Source: Candidatus Gastranaerophilales bacterium (lineage in GTDB: Bacteria; Cyanobacteriota; Vampirovibrionia; Gastranaerophilales; Gastranaerophilaceae). From it: a DNA stretch of 64,000 nt. Below the pieces are notes generated by a model. The model was not told the DNA's origin. It saw only the letters and a program-made list of their open reading frames with translations, and did not search any database. The translations under genes and the position numbers were made by a program. This document shows, one piece after another, positions 1 through 8,640 of the stretch; the first letter of the stretch is position 1, and each line of letters begins with the position of its first letter. The DNA is taken from the NCBI GenBank assembly GCA_944325885.1, contig CALVBT010000004.1, forward strand, positions 124,001 to 188,000. Reading direction: 5' to 3'.

Positions 1-477
1 GGCAGGATAGATGCAATACTTGAAGACAACAGCGGCAACATCTCCATTGTGGATTACAAAACAGGAAAAAACAAACCGCCGCTCGACTATTTGATAAGCG
101 ATTACGGCGTAAACTTTAAAACTTCACGAGGCTCCGACCCGGCAAACATAGAAGTTTTGCAAAACGCATACGATTATCAAATACCAATATACTATCTTGC
201 CTGCTGCTACAGCAAAGAACTTGCGCAATACAAAGACGCTCTGTCCTGCGCAGGATATATCTATATACGCCCGAAATCAAGAGAAAACGGATGCGACACA
301 GACTTTGTATCAAAAAAACAACTCGAACAACACAAAGACAGTATTATAAAAAACCTGAAAGAAACGATTGTGGACAAAATCATAAACACAACCGAGTTTA
401 AAAAGAACAAAAGTTTTAGCTGCGACAACTGTGCTTACAAATTTTTGTGCGATGAAGAAGAGGAAGAAGATGAATAA
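1..477 (+). CDS. AddB/RecB-like PD-(D/E)XK nuclease, C-terminal part
   Basis: The reading frame is open from the first base, so the 5' part lies outside the window. The visible part carries the nuclease core: GRID at its start, VDYKTGK (catalytic Asp and Lys) about 15 residues on, and a later QIPIYYL helix with the usual Gln-Tyr. Near the C-terminus three cysteines in CX2CX5C spacing match the iron-sulfur staple of AddB-type nucleases; a fourth would lie in the missing N-terminal part. The stop overlaps the start of the following UvrD-type helicase, so the two are probably translationally coupled. Inferred role: nuclease partner in recombinational double-strand break repair. A Cas4-like or other RecB-family nuclease is less likely given the neighbour. 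Confidence 0.85.
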   Translation, partial: GRIDAILEDNSGNISIVDYKTGKNKPPLDYLISDYGVNFKTSRGSDPANIEVLQNAYDYQIPIYYLACCYSKELAQYKDALSCAGYIYIRPKSRENGCDTDFVSKKQLEQHKDSIIKNLKETIVDKIINTTEFKKNKSFSCDNCAYKFLCDEEEEEDE

Positions 478-2944
478 CACAAAAAGCCTGAGTGAAAAAA
501 TCTTAAACACAACAGACGGCCTCAACGATGCACAAAAACAGGCTGTGCTAAATTCTGCCGATTCCTGTACAAAAATTGTTGCCGGTGCCGGCACAGGCAA
601 AACTAAAATTATCTCAAAAAGATTTTTAAAACTGGTGCTTGATTTGCTGGAGCAGGGAGAAGAAAACCCTCAATCGAAAATTCTTGTAATCACATTTACG
701 GACAAAGCTGCAAATGAAATGAAAGAAAGAATAATACAGGAACTCGAAGCAAACGGAATTGATTCTTACGGCAGCGGGGATTTGTGGATTTCTACTTTTC
801 ACAGTTTTTGTATAAAAATTTTAAAAAAATACTCAATAGAAGCAGGACTATCGCCTTCTTTTAAAATGGCTGAAGAACAACAGCTGCAAGATATCTACGA
901 CAATCTGATAAAACACATAAAATACGGCGAAACAGAAAACGAAATACTGTCCATAGAAAATATATCAAAACTCTCCAAAATCACAGACCTTGACAGCCTT
1001 TTTGCGGATATTTATTCCACTATAAAAAAGATTAAATCACTCGGAGTTTCTCCGCAGGAGTTTCTGGCACAATCAACACAGGCTGTTGAAAAATTTTCTG
1101 ACTGCATGGAATCGACACCGTTTAGATTCGAATCAAAAGAAGACTATGCAAACAGCTGGTCGCAGCATTTCAAAGCTTATACGGATGACTCTTGTGTTTT
1201 AGACGAAAAAGTTTTTGATGACATTGCAAAAACAAAATTGATTCTTGATAAAAACGGAAAAAGAAAAGCCATAGAATACGGACAGGCAACAGGTTTTCCG
1301 GAAAATATAAAACCGATTCAAGAATACGAAATCCTTTTGACAAAAGTAATTGCAGAAATATACGGGCTTTATCAACAGGAACTTGAAAAAAACGATATTG
1401 CAGACTTTGACGACCTGATAAACAAAACAATCCAAATTTTTAAAGAAAATGAACTCATCAGAGCATATTATCAAAAATATTTTAAACAAATAATTGTAGA
1501 CGAATTTCAAGACACAAACGGTGCGCAGCTGGAACTCATAAAACTGCTGCTAAATCCGCAGCACCCTGACCTGACTTTTGTAGGGGACAGAAAACAATCC
1601 ATCTACGCTTTCAGATATGCTCAGATGGAAAATCTTGAGGTTCTGCAGCAAGAGGTAGAAAAAAAATACGCTCAAAAATATTCACCGATAAATCTTTCTA
1701 TCAACTACCGCTCAACACCCGAGGTTCTGCATGCCGTAAACTATGTGACACAGGAAGAACTCAACCTGCCTCAAGAAGCATTGAGTGCAAACCCGAACAT
1801 TACCTTCCCTGACACTGCAAAAGATATAAAAGTCACGTTAATAGACGGATTTGAAAACGCTTTTGAACAAAAAATCCAAGAAGCAAAATACATTGCAGAA
1901 GAAATAGAAACCCTCATTGCACGTGATAATGCACACTACAAAGACTTTGCCGTGCTGGTAAAATCACACTCTCAGGCAGATATTATAGAAAAAGAATTGA
2001 AAAAGAAAAATATCCCTTCAATAAAAAAAGTAAACACAGGCTTTTTCAAAGAACCGGTAATAAAAAATGTAATATCCGCCCTGTCGCTAATTAAAAATAC
2101 AGAAAACGAGCAGGCTCTTTTCAGACTGCTCAAAACATCGCTAAGCGATTCTCAAATTTATGCTCTGAAAAAAAATCTCGATGAAAAACTGCTAAAACAA
2201 TTAGAAAAAGACGAGCTGAAAAAACTAAACCTTGCACAAAAATTTATACTCCTAAACCCCGACAACCTCGATACAACAGAAGAAGCCGCAGTATCTCAAA
2301 TTTATACGGTGATAAATTCTATAAGAAAAAAACAAAGCACACTTAATCTGCTGCAAATTTTTGAAATCATTAAACAACAAATACCCCTGTTCAAACCATC
2401 TAATCAGGAATTTGAAACACAAAAAACGCTCAACAATCTCTCCGTAATGGAAAAAATAATCGACGATTTTTCACAAAACGAAAATTACATAAGCGTTAAC
2501 AGCCTTTTAAAATATTTAGAAAAAATACAGGAGGACAGAAGTTTTGAACTCCCGTCTGTCACGACAGCAGAGCTTGATGCGGTACAAATATTGACCATTC
2601 ACGCATCAAAAGGGCTGGAGTTCCCTTATGTATTTGTTTTGAGCATATCATCCAACCCCAAAACAGCGGACAAAAGCAGCATCTTTTTTGATATGCAATA
2701 CGGCAAAAAGCCAGGATTCGGAATAATTGCGGCAAAATTTAAAGGCAATTCCACTCCAAAATCCGTAATCTACAAACAGCTCTGGCAAAAACCCCGAGAG
2801 GCAGCGGAGGCTCTTAGATTGTTCTACGTAGCCGTAAGCCGTGCAAAAAAATATCTTAATGTATTGAGCTTTGAGCCGTATTCTTCCGTAAAACCGGCAG
2901 AATATATTGAAAACCTGAGATTGTATCTTGGATTAACAAAATAA
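470..2944 (+). CDS. UvrD/Rep-family ATP-dependent helicase, AddA-like
   Basis: An 824-residue superfamily 1A helicase. Visible motifs in order: Walker A GAGTGKT (about residues 39-45), VDEFQDT (motif II), GDRKQSIYAFR (III), NYRSTPEVL (IV), TIHASKGLEFPYVFV (V) and LFYVAVSRAK (VI). It lacks the C-terminal nuclease domain of full-length AddA (about 1200 residues), so cleavage presumably comes from the upstream AddB-like protein. The ATG at 470 was chosen because AGGAAG precedes it and it overlaps the upstream stop; an in-frame GTG at 431 would place 13 extra residues inside the upstream gene. It may be a minimal AddAB helicase or a PcrA-like repair helicase; the pairing favours the former. Confidence 0.85.
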   Translation: MNNTKSLSEKILNTTDGLNDAQKQAVLNSADSCTKIVAGAGTGKTKIISKRFLKLVLDLLEQGEENPQSKILVITFTDKAANEMKERIIQELEANGIDSYGSGDLWISTFHSFCIKILKKYSIEAGLSPSFKMAEEQQLQDIYDNLIKHIKYGETENEILSIENISKLSKITDLDSLFADIYSTIKKIKSLGVSPQEFLAQSTQAVEKFSDCMESTPFRFESKEDYANSWSQHFKAYTDDSCVLDEKVFDDIAKTKLILDKNGKRKAIEYGQATGFPENIKPIQEYEILLTKVIAEIYGLYQQELEKNDIADFDDLINKTIQIFKENELIRAYYQKYFKQIIVDEFQDTNGAQLELIKLLLNPQHPDLTFVGDRKQSIYAFRYAQMENLEVLQQEVEKKYAQKYSPINLSINYRSTPEVLHAVNYVTQEELNLPQEALSANPNITFPDTAKDIKVTLIDGFENAFEQKIQEAKYIAEEIETLIARDNAHYKDFAVLVKSHSQADIIEKELKKKNIPSIKKVNTGFFKEPVIKNVISALSLIKNTENEQALFRLLKTSLSDSQIYALKKNLDEKLLKQLEKDELKKLNLAQKFILLNPDNLDTTEEAAVSQIYTVINSIRKKQSTLNLLQIFEIIKQQIPLFKPSNQEFETQKTLNNLSVMEKIIDDFSQNENYISVNSLLKYLEKIQEDRSFELPSVTTAELDAVQILTIHASKGLEFPYVFVLSISSNPKTADKSSIFFDMQYGKKPGFGIIAAKFKGNSTPKSVIYKQLWQKPREAAEALRLFYVAVSRAKKYLNVLSFEPYSSVKPAEYIENLRLYLGLTK

Positions 2945-2949
2945 ATTAA

Positions 2950-2987
2950 AAAACCCGCTGTTAATTGAATAATAACAACGGGTTTTA
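2950..2987. terminator. Bidirectional intrinsic terminator between the helicase gene and rplL
   Basis: AACCCGCTGTT pairs with AACAACGGGTT around an A/T-rich loop, with one mismatch. A T run follows on both strands, so it can end the helicase transcript on the plus strand and the rplJL transcript on the minus strand. Confidence 0.8.
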
Positions 2988-3009
2988 AAAAATTTATAAA
3001 GATTGAAAA

Positions 3010-3384
3010 CTATTTCAATTCAACTGTAGCGCCAGCAGCTTCGAGTTGTTTTTTAATAGCTTCAGCGTCTTCTTTTTTAACGCCTTCTTTAATAGCTTTA
3101 GGTGCGCCATCAACAAGGTCTTTAGCTTCTTTCAAGCCAAGGCCAGTGATAGCTCTAACTTCTTTCAATACAGCGATTTTGTTAGCACCTGCAGAAGCAA
3201 GGATAACGTTAACTTCAGAAGCTTCTTCAGCACCGCCTTCAGCAGCAGCGGCAGCAGGAGCAGCAGCTACAGCTACAGGAGCAGCAGCAGATACGCCGAA
3301 TTTTTCTTCCATAGCTTTTACGAGTTCAGCTGCTTCTAATAAAGTTAATTTTTCAATTGATTCTAAAATAGATTCTACACTCAT
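3010..3384 (-). CDS. rplL: 50S ribosomal protein L7/L12
   Basis: A 124-residue protein with the full L7/L12 layout: N-terminal dimerisation helices ([20 protein letters not shown]), an Ala-rich hinge, and a C-terminal domain with [20 protein letters not shown], the surface that binds translation factors. It forms the ribosomal stalk with L10, encoded 85 bases upstream on the same strand. AAGGAG lies just before the ATG. Length and sequence are ordinary for the family. Confidence 0.97.
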   Translation of the reverse strand: MSVESILESIEKLTLLEAAELVKAMEEKFGVSAAAPVAVAAAPAAAAAEGGAEEASEVNVILASAGANKIAVLKEVRAITGLGLKEAKDLVDGAPKAIKEGVKKEDAEAIKKQLEAAGATVELK

Positions 3385-3469
3385 GATTTTCTCCTTTTAT
3401 AATTTTGTGTATTTTGTACGTATTTTGTATTGTGTTTAGTGTTTTACAGTGTTTTCGTTAGTTATTTAA

Positions 3470-3991
3470 TTATGCACTTTTTTGTTTTGCAACAGCATCA
3501 ACTGCTCTAACAAGGCTGCTCATAACAGCATTGATAGAACCAACAATACCGGTTGCAGGTGAATTTACGCAGCCAAGCATTTTTGCATAAAGCTCTTCTT
3601 TAGACGGAGTTTTAGCAAGTGCTTCTACCTGTTTTGCATCCAGAAGTTGTCCGTCCAATGCGCCGCATAAAATTTCTGTTTTCTTAGTATCTTTGATGAA
3701 TTTTGCAAGAACTTTTGCTGCAGAAACTTCATCATCGAAACCAAATGCAATAGCTGTTGCACCCTTCATAGAGTCAACCAGAACTTCAAAATCAGTTCCT
3801 TTCATTGCTATCTTGGCCAATGTATTTTTTGTAACTGTATAATCAGCACCTTCTTTTTGAAGCGCTCTTCTCAGGTTTGTGATTTCTTCTACAGACAAAC
3901 CTGTATAATTAGTTACAATTGCTACTTTAGCCTTTTGCACATAGTCTTTGATATGTGCGATTTTTTGTTCTTTAAAGGCTTTTGTTGCCAT
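3470..3991 (-). CDS. rplJ: 50S ribosomal protein L10
   Basis: A 173-residue stalk base protein. The N-terminal rRNA-binding domain shows VTNYTGLSVEEITNLRRAL and YTVTKNTLAKIA; the C-terminal helix region binds L7/L12 dimers. It is followed by rplL as usual. An MFS transporter gene, not rplK-rplA, lies upstream on the same strand, so the common rplKAJL cluster is split. The 5' untranslated region carries an attenuator-like hairpin (separate entry). AAAGGAG precedes the ATG. Confidence 0.96.
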   Translation of the reverse strand: MATKAFKEQKIAHIKDYVQKAKVAIVTNYTGLSVEEITNLRRALQKEGADYTVTKNTLAKIAMKGTDFEVLVDSMKGATAIAFGFDDEVSAAKVLAKFIKDTKKTEILCGALDGQLLDAKQVEALAKTPSKEELYAKMLGCVNSPATGIVGSINAVMSSLVRAVDAVAKQKSA

Positions 3992-4090
3992 AATCTGCTC
4001 CTTTTATATTTATTTTGTATCGACCTGTCTGATTTAATGTCGCTGTGATGCTCAAATCTCTGAGTACCACTGTTTTTGCTCATTTTTCAT

Positions 4091-4240
4091 ACAAAAAATG
4101 ATTTTACGAAAACCGCAAAATCATTACATCAATTATAAAATACCATTGTGGTAAATACTTATTGAATTATGACCTCGATGAGCTGACTTTTTAAGGAGTG
4201 GTATTTACTCCGCTCATTGTCTGCGGTTCGTATAGATTAT
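4091..4240 (-). promoter_or_regulatory. Probable L10 leader with transcription attenuator upstream of rplJ
   Basis: About 300 bases lie between rplJ and the upstream transporter gene. Read on the minus strand, an 8-bp helix (GTAAATAC at 4151-4158 with GTATTTAC at 4201-4208) encloses about 40 bases. It is followed by a 9-bp perfect stem (4117-4125 with 4097-4105) running into six Ts: an intrinsic terminator ahead of rplJ. This fits the known autoregulation of rplJL by L10-L12 binding to its leader. The fold is read from the sequence; the regulation is inferred from the family. Confidence 0.65.
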
Positions 4241-4308
4241 GTTATTCAAAACATGATTTAAAATCAACCATGAAAAAATGACAGGTTACATTTTTTAATA
4301 TAGCAGGG

Positions 4309-5508
4309 TTATGCTTCCGGCTGTTTGTCAGGCAAAAATCTTACAAAATAAGACAAAACAAACGGTATAAACGATATTATAACAAGGGTCTTAATTATAC
4401 CGATATTCTGCGCAACATACCCTATCAAAGGTAAAAACACGCCTACTATCCCCCAGCTGAATCCGCCTATAAAACCGGAAATCATGCTCTTGTACTGTGG
4501 CATTGTCTTTTGTGCCATCACCATATTGATTGATACAGACAGCATTGTCACAAAACCTGTCAAAACAAACAAAAGGAATGAAAGCAAAGGTGTAATTTTT
4601 ATAAGGCTGACAAAAACAAGAGTCAGCAAAAACGGCACAATAAGTGAAGTATAAAACACATTTTTGTAGCCGATAACTTTTTCGTATCTGCTGCTGATAT
4701 AAGTACCAAACGCCCCTACTGTCAAAAACAGAAACACTGCCAGACCTATCTGAAAAGCGTTATACCCCATGCTTTTCCAATAAAACGGCATCAGAATACT
4801 AAAACTTGAAGACACAAGCGATTTTAATGCCGAAACCATTATCAATATACGCACGGTTTTATTTTTAAAAATGTCTGTAATCGTAGTTTTAAAAGAGTTC
4901 TGGTTTTTAACAAAATTCTTTGCCTGTATTTTAGGTACACAAACAAATACCAAAAAAGCAAACACAAGCCCCCACACAGAAGCCAGAGGAAGTTTTGTTA
5001 CGCCCAAAAACTGGGTTATGGTTGAAGAAATTATAGGCCCGAGAGAATAGCCTATTGTTCCCGCAGCAATAAAAATGCTCATATATTCAGCAAGTTTTTT
5101 GCCGCTGTATCGTACGACAAAACCCGTTGCCTGAGGATGATAAAATCCGACCCCGACCCCGCCGAGAATCAGGCAAAGAGCCAGCTGCCAGATATTATGC
5201 ACAAGACCGGTCAAAGAGAAAAATACCGAGGCCATGATAATACCCCAGAAAATAAAAAATCTTTTTTGCCATTTGTCGGCAATATAGCCAAATACAGGCT
5301 GCATCATAGAAGAAAACAGCTGTGATGCACTCATTGCACATGTCGCCATAGTAAGGCTTGCGCCAATATTAGCCACAATAAAAGGCAAAATAGGATTTAT
5401 AAAACCGGAATAACTGTCGGCCATACCATGCCCGAGCGTCAACCACGCCACAGCTTTTTTATTTTCCGGCTGCATAGACTGTTCCTGCGATAAATTCGTA
5501 TTTTCCAT
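4309..5508 (-). CDS. MFS transporter, fosmidomycin-resistance (Fsr)-like
   Basis: A 399-residue integral membrane protein with about 12 hydrophobic segments. The first is preceded by LTLGHGMADSYSGF, the second half of the N-terminal bundle carries GVGVGFYHPQATGFV, and PVFGYIADKWQKR is the MFS loop 2-3 signature. GHGM.D and GFYHPQA are typical of the Fsr-like branch, a group of drug exporters. It is separated from rplJ by the leader and from purH by about 40 bases. The substrate cannot be read from the sequence. Confidence 0.8.
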   Translation of the reverse strand: MENTNLSQEQSMQPENKKAVAWLTLGHGMADSYSGFINPILPFIVANIGASLTMATCAMSASQLFSSMMQPVFGYIADKWQKRFFIFWGIIMASVFFSLTGLVHNIWQLALCLILGGVGVGFYHPQATGFVVRYSGKKLAEYMSIFIAAGTIGYSLGPIISSTITQFLGVTKLPLASVWGLVFAFLVFVCVPKIQAKNFVKNQNSFKTTITDIFKNKTVRILIMVSALKSLVSSSFSILMPFYWKSMGYNAFQIGLAVFLFLTVGAFGTYISSRYEKVIGYKNVFYTSLIVPFLLTLVFVSLIKITPLLSFLLFVLTGFVTMLSVSINMVMAQKTMPQYKSMISGFIGGFSWGIVGVFLPLIGYVAQNIGIIKTLVIISFIPFVLSYFVRFLPDKQPEA

Positions 5509-5550
5509 TTTACTAAAAACCTTTATTTAAACTGGTTCGAATCCAATAAA

Positions 5551-7080
5551 TTAATGTCTGAAATGTCTGATACCGGTCGTAATCATAACCATATCATATT
5601 TGTTTGCTGCGTCAATTACATCCTTGTCCTTAATGCTTCCGCCCGGCTGGATAATACCCGCAATACGGCATTGAGCAGCAGCCTGAATATTATCTATAGC
5701 AGGGAAAAATCCGTCAGACGCAGCCACAGCATCTTTTGCACCGTCACAAGCACGATTGAGCGCAATTTCCATTGAGTCTATTCTGCTGGTTTGTCCGCCG
5801 CATATAGCAAGGGTTTTAAAATCTTTTGCAATAACTATTGCGTTTGATTTCACGTGTTTGCACACCTTCCAGGCAAAAACCATATCCTCAATCATTTCCG
5901 TAGTCGGTTTTTTCTTTGTTACGACTTCAAAAGAATCTTTATCTAGTTCTTTTGTATCAAACTCCTGCACCAGTGTGCCGAAAGGAGTGACTTTGATATC
6001 CTTTTCACAAAACTTTTTGAAGTCCTTAAGAGGAGTATTTAATTTAATTATTCTCAGGTTCTTTTTCTTTTTCAAAAGCTCTAATGCCTCGGGTTCGTAG
6101 TCAGGAGCAACAAGCACCTCTAAAAACATGGAAGAAGCATGTTTCGCAATTTCTGTATTCACCGGCTGAGAAAAAGCTATTATCCCGCCAAAAGCACTAA
6201 TCGGGTCTGAGTCAATTGCTTTTAGATATGCTTCGTTAATGGATTTTCCCAACGCAACGCCGCATGGGGTGTTATGTTTTACCACAGCCACAGATGCAAC
6301 ATCATAAAATTCGCTCACAATATTTATTGCTGCTGTCATATCGAGGATATTGTTATATGAAAGTTCTTTTCCGTTTAAAAATTCATAATCGACTGACTCT
6401 GACTCAACATTTTTATAAAGAGCGGCCTTTTGATGCGGATTTTCGCCGTATCTTAAATCACCTTCTTTTTTCAAAAACATTGTTTTGTGTGCATCTTTTT
6501 CTTCTGACAATTCCGACATAATCACGGAATCATACTTTGAAGTAATTTCAAAAGCATCCAGCGCAAGCCCTCTTCTAAAGACAGGTGTTGTTTCTCCATT
6601 GTTTTCTTTCAGATTTTGAAGCACTGTAGAGTACTGGTTTATAGAAGAAACTACCGTAACATTTTTATGATTTTTTGCAGCGGCACGCAAAAGAGCGACC
6701 CCGCCAATATCAATATTGTCGATTAGTGTCTGTTCATCGTGTTCCTGTGAGGCGACCTGCTCAAACGGATACAAATTCACAACAACCATTTGAAACGCCT
6801 GAATATTTTTATCTGCAATTTCTTTTGCCTCGTGTATATTTTGAACATCCGCAAGAATACCCGCATGGATGACAGGGTGAAGAGTTTTTACTTTACCGGA
6901 GAGCATTTCTTCGCAGCCTGTGAGTTTGCTTACTTCAATTGTTTCTATTCCGTTGTCTTTCAAAAGTTTTGCTGTTGAGCCTGTAGAAACAATCTCATAA
7001 TCATATTGCTGCTGCAATGCTTTTGCAAAGTCAACTATACCTGTTTTATCAAATACACTAATGATTGCACGTTTTTTCAT
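5551..7080 (-). CDS. purH: Bifunctional AICAR formyltransferase / IMP cyclohydrolase
   Basis: A 509-residue enzyme for the last two steps of IMP synthesis. The N-terminal MGS-like cyclohydrolase domain starts KRAIISVFDKTGIVDFAKAL. The formyltransferase domain shows the catalytic VVKHNTPCGVA (Lys-His) and LRYGENPHQKA. The C-terminus IITTGIRHFRH is typical. The ATG at 7080 is preceded by GAGGAT at suitable spacing and matches the family N-terminus; an in-frame start at 7152 would add 24 unrelated residues. It is divergent from the AIM24 gene. Confidence 0.95.
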   Translation of the reverse strand: MKKRAIISVFDKTGIVDFAKALQQQYDYEIVSTGSTAKLLKDNGIETIEVSKLTGCEEMLSGKVKTLHPVIHAGILADVQNIHEAKEIADKNIQAFQMVVVNLYPFEQVASQEHDEQTLIDNIDIGGVALLRAAAKNHKNVTVVSSINQYSTVLQNLKENNGETTPVFRRGLALDAFEITSKYDSVIMSELSEEKDAHKTMFLKKEGDLRYGENPHQKAALYKNVESESVDYEFLNGKELSYNNILDMTAAINIVSEFYDVASVAVVKHNTPCGVALGKSINEAYLKAIDSDPISAFGGIIAFSQPVNTEIAKHASSMFLEVLVAPDYEPEALELLKKKKNLRIIKLNTPLKDFKKFCEKDIKVTPFGTLVQEFDTKELDKDSFEVVTKKKPTTEMIEDMVFAWKVCKHVKSNAIVIAKDFKTLAICGGQTSRIDSMEIALNRACDGAKDAVAASDGFFPAIDNIQAAAQCRIAGIIQPGGSIKDKDVIDAANKYDMVMITTGIRHFRH

Positions 7081-7212
7081 CACATATCCTCGCAAATTTT
7101 TTATTATTAGTGATTTTAATCTATCACAAAAGAGGCTGTGTGTCTTATCCATATTTTACTTAAGTCAAAAACAATGATAAAATTTTTATGATTATTTTAA
7201 TAGGAGTTTTTT

Positions 7213-7920
7213 ATGTCTGAAGTAATTTCAAGGTACAGTATTGAAGAATTTGTAAACACTACCTCTCAAAAAGACAAAAATGAAGGCTTTTTTGAACAAG
7301 AAACAGCCAGAATTATGGAGATAAATCTTAATGATAACCTGGCATGGATAAAAAAAGGTGCAATGATTGCATACACGGGTAATGTAAAATTTGCAATGGA
7401 AGATCTTTTTGAACACGGACTAAAAACCGTTGTAAAAAGATTTGTTTCCGGAGAAAGCGGAAATCTTGTAAAAGCTAAAGGAACAGGAAAAGTCTACATT
7501 GCAGATGAAGGTAAAAAGATTTCCATTCTTAACCTTCAAAATGACTCATTAATTGTAAATGGGTCAAATGTACTTGCGTTTGAACCATCATTAAAATGGG
7601 ATATCAAACTAATGAAACTAACATCAATGATGGCTGGAGGATTGACTAATATAGAAATTCAAGGACAGGGGATGCTTGCAATAACAACTATGTATGAACC
7701 AATGACCCTAAAAGTTACCCCTGAGTGTCCGGTAATGACAGACCCCTCTGCAACGGTAGCATGGTCATCAGGACTTAAAACAAGTTTTAAAACAGACATT
7801 TCCGTAAAAACACTTATAGGCAGAGGCAGCGGTGATTCTATCCAAATGAAATTTGAGGGAGAAGGATTTGTAATTGTACAACCCGGAAGTATTATTTATC
7901 CATCATATACTGCTGAATAA
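7213..7920 (+). CDS. AIM24-family protein
   Basis: A 235-residue all-beta protein resembling the AIM24/TIGR00266 family: an early AWIKKGAMIAYTGNVKF, a central LVKAKGTGKVYIADEGKKI and a C-terminal GEGFVIVQPGSI. No signal peptide or membrane segment is seen. The molecular role of bacterial members is not established; the name comes from a yeast mitochondrial protein. AGGAG precedes the ATG and a strong terminator follows, so it is probably monocistronic. Confidence 0.8.
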   Translation: MSEVISRYSIEEFVNTTSQKDKNEGFFEQETARIMEINLNDNLAWIKKGAMIAYTGNVKFAMEDLFEHGLKTVVKRFVSGESGNLVKAKGTGKVYIADEGKKISILNLQNDSLIVNGSNVLAFEPSLKWDIKLMKLTSMMAGGLTNIEIQGQGMLAITTMYEPMTLKVTPECPVMTDPSATVAWSSGLKTSFKTDISVKTLIGRGSGDSIQMKFEGEGFVIVQPGSIIYPSYTAE

Positions 7921-7930
7921 CAAACAAAAC

Positions 7931-7966
7931 AAAGCTCCTTGTTTAATTAATACAGGGAGCTTTTTT
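7931..7966 (+). terminator. Intrinsic terminator after the AIM24 gene
   Basis: AAAGCTCC-T-TGT pairs with ACA-G-GGAGCTTT around a 9-base A/T loop and ends in six Ts. Confidence 0.9.
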
Positions 7967-8058
7967 AAAACTTGATAAAATTTATTTATAATATATGATT
8001 ATTAGGTGAACAGTAGTTGCTGTTTATATGTTTGACAATTTAATAGCGAATTTTGTAC

Positions 8059-8161
8059 GGCTGTGGAATCGAGTCTGCAAAACAGACGAGTGAACAGCCA
8101 TGTGAGCAAGGTTGACGAAGCGTAATTTGCAAAGCAAATTAAAGCGGAGTGCAATACCTTG
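8059..8161. repeat. Two nested palindromes upstream of tRNA-Arg
   Basis: The first structure has an outer stem GGCTGT (8059-8064)/ACAGCC (8094-8099) and an inner hairpin GTCTG-CAAAA-CAGAC (8073-8087). The second has an outer stem CAAGGT (8107-8112)/ACCTTG (8156-8161) and an inner perfect hairpin AATTTGC-AAA-GCAAATT (8124-8140). No coding potential is seen. They look like interspersed hairpin elements or cruciform-forming DNA. Confidence 0.6.
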
Positions 8162-8186
8162 TGAACGTCAATAATTCAAGACAAAT

Positions 8187-8255
8187 GCGCCCGTAGCCCA
8201 GTTGGCTAAGCAAGCGGATAGCTTGCGAATTCCAATAAAGTTTGGCTACCAAACG
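8187..8255 (+). pseudogene. Degenerate 5' half copy of tRNA-Arg
   Basis: Bases 8187-8205 are identical to the first 19 bases of the intact tRNA-Arg 90 bases downstream (GCGCCCGTAGCCCAGTTGG). The copy is then broken by a short palindrome (CAAGC-GGATA-GCTTG). The anticodon-arm sequence TTTGGCTAC reappears at 8241-8249, and the remainder is missing. An outer CTTGCG/CGCAAG pairing encloses TTTGG-CTA-CCAAA. It has no acceptor or T arm, so it is a tRNA remnant and not a functional gene. Confidence 0.7.
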
Positions 8256-8276
8256 CAAGTTTGACAATTAAATAAT

Positions 8277-8333
<57 letters not shown>

Positions 8334-8350
<17 letters not shown>

Positions 8351-8394
8351 TTTTGCCTTCTTTTACTATTTTTATTTACATCCCGGAGGGATTC
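8334..8394 (+). terminator. Hairpin between the tRNA 3' half and an inverted copy of it
   Basis: Bases 8382-8394 (CCCGGAGGGATTC) are the perfect reverse complement of tRNA bases 8334-8346. Four Ts then follow. The 13-bp stem with a 35-base loop could act as a terminator or compete with folding of the T and acceptor arms in the precursor. Confidence 0.5.
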
Positions 8395-8415
8395 TTTTAA
8401 TTTCTATACAGCACG

Positions 8416-8508
8416 CAAAAGCTTCGCTTTTGACTTTGCTTGCCTCTATTTGAAACTTGCCACAGGCAACTTTCAAACAGAGTTCTTGGGCGCGTTTTGC
8501 CTTCTTTT
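8416..8508. repeat. Palindromes downstream of tRNA-Arg and a copy of the tRNA 3' end
   Basis: CAAAAGC-TTC-GCTTTTG (8416-8432) is a perfect hairpin. A longer imperfect palindrome at 8445-8482 pairs TTTGAAA-C-TTGCC with GGCAA-C-TTTCAAA around ACA, with symmetric C-C mismatches and a flanking CTCT/AGAG. Bases 8488-8508 repeat the last seven bases of the tRNA plus 14 bases of its 3' flank (original at 8344-8364). From here to 8640 I see no gene. Confidence 0.6.
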
Positions 8509-8640
8509 GCCGCTGAGCTATAGCGAAGCGTACAAAATAGCGTCACGAATATGCAATAAACTTTTCTGTCAGCCGTGATTTTTAAATAGTGACTGTTTTC
8601 TGTTAATTAACGGAGCTTCTTTTAACTGTTTATATTAGAT

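Noticed and set aside
3046-3439. Ser/Phe-rich and Ala-rich open frames on the plus strand
   Set aside because: Shadows of rplL; their composition mirrors the Ala/Lys/Glu codons of L7/L12.
8187-8275. A second functional tRNA-Arg
   Set aside because: Only the 5' end and anticodon fragment match; T arm and acceptor 3' strand are absent.
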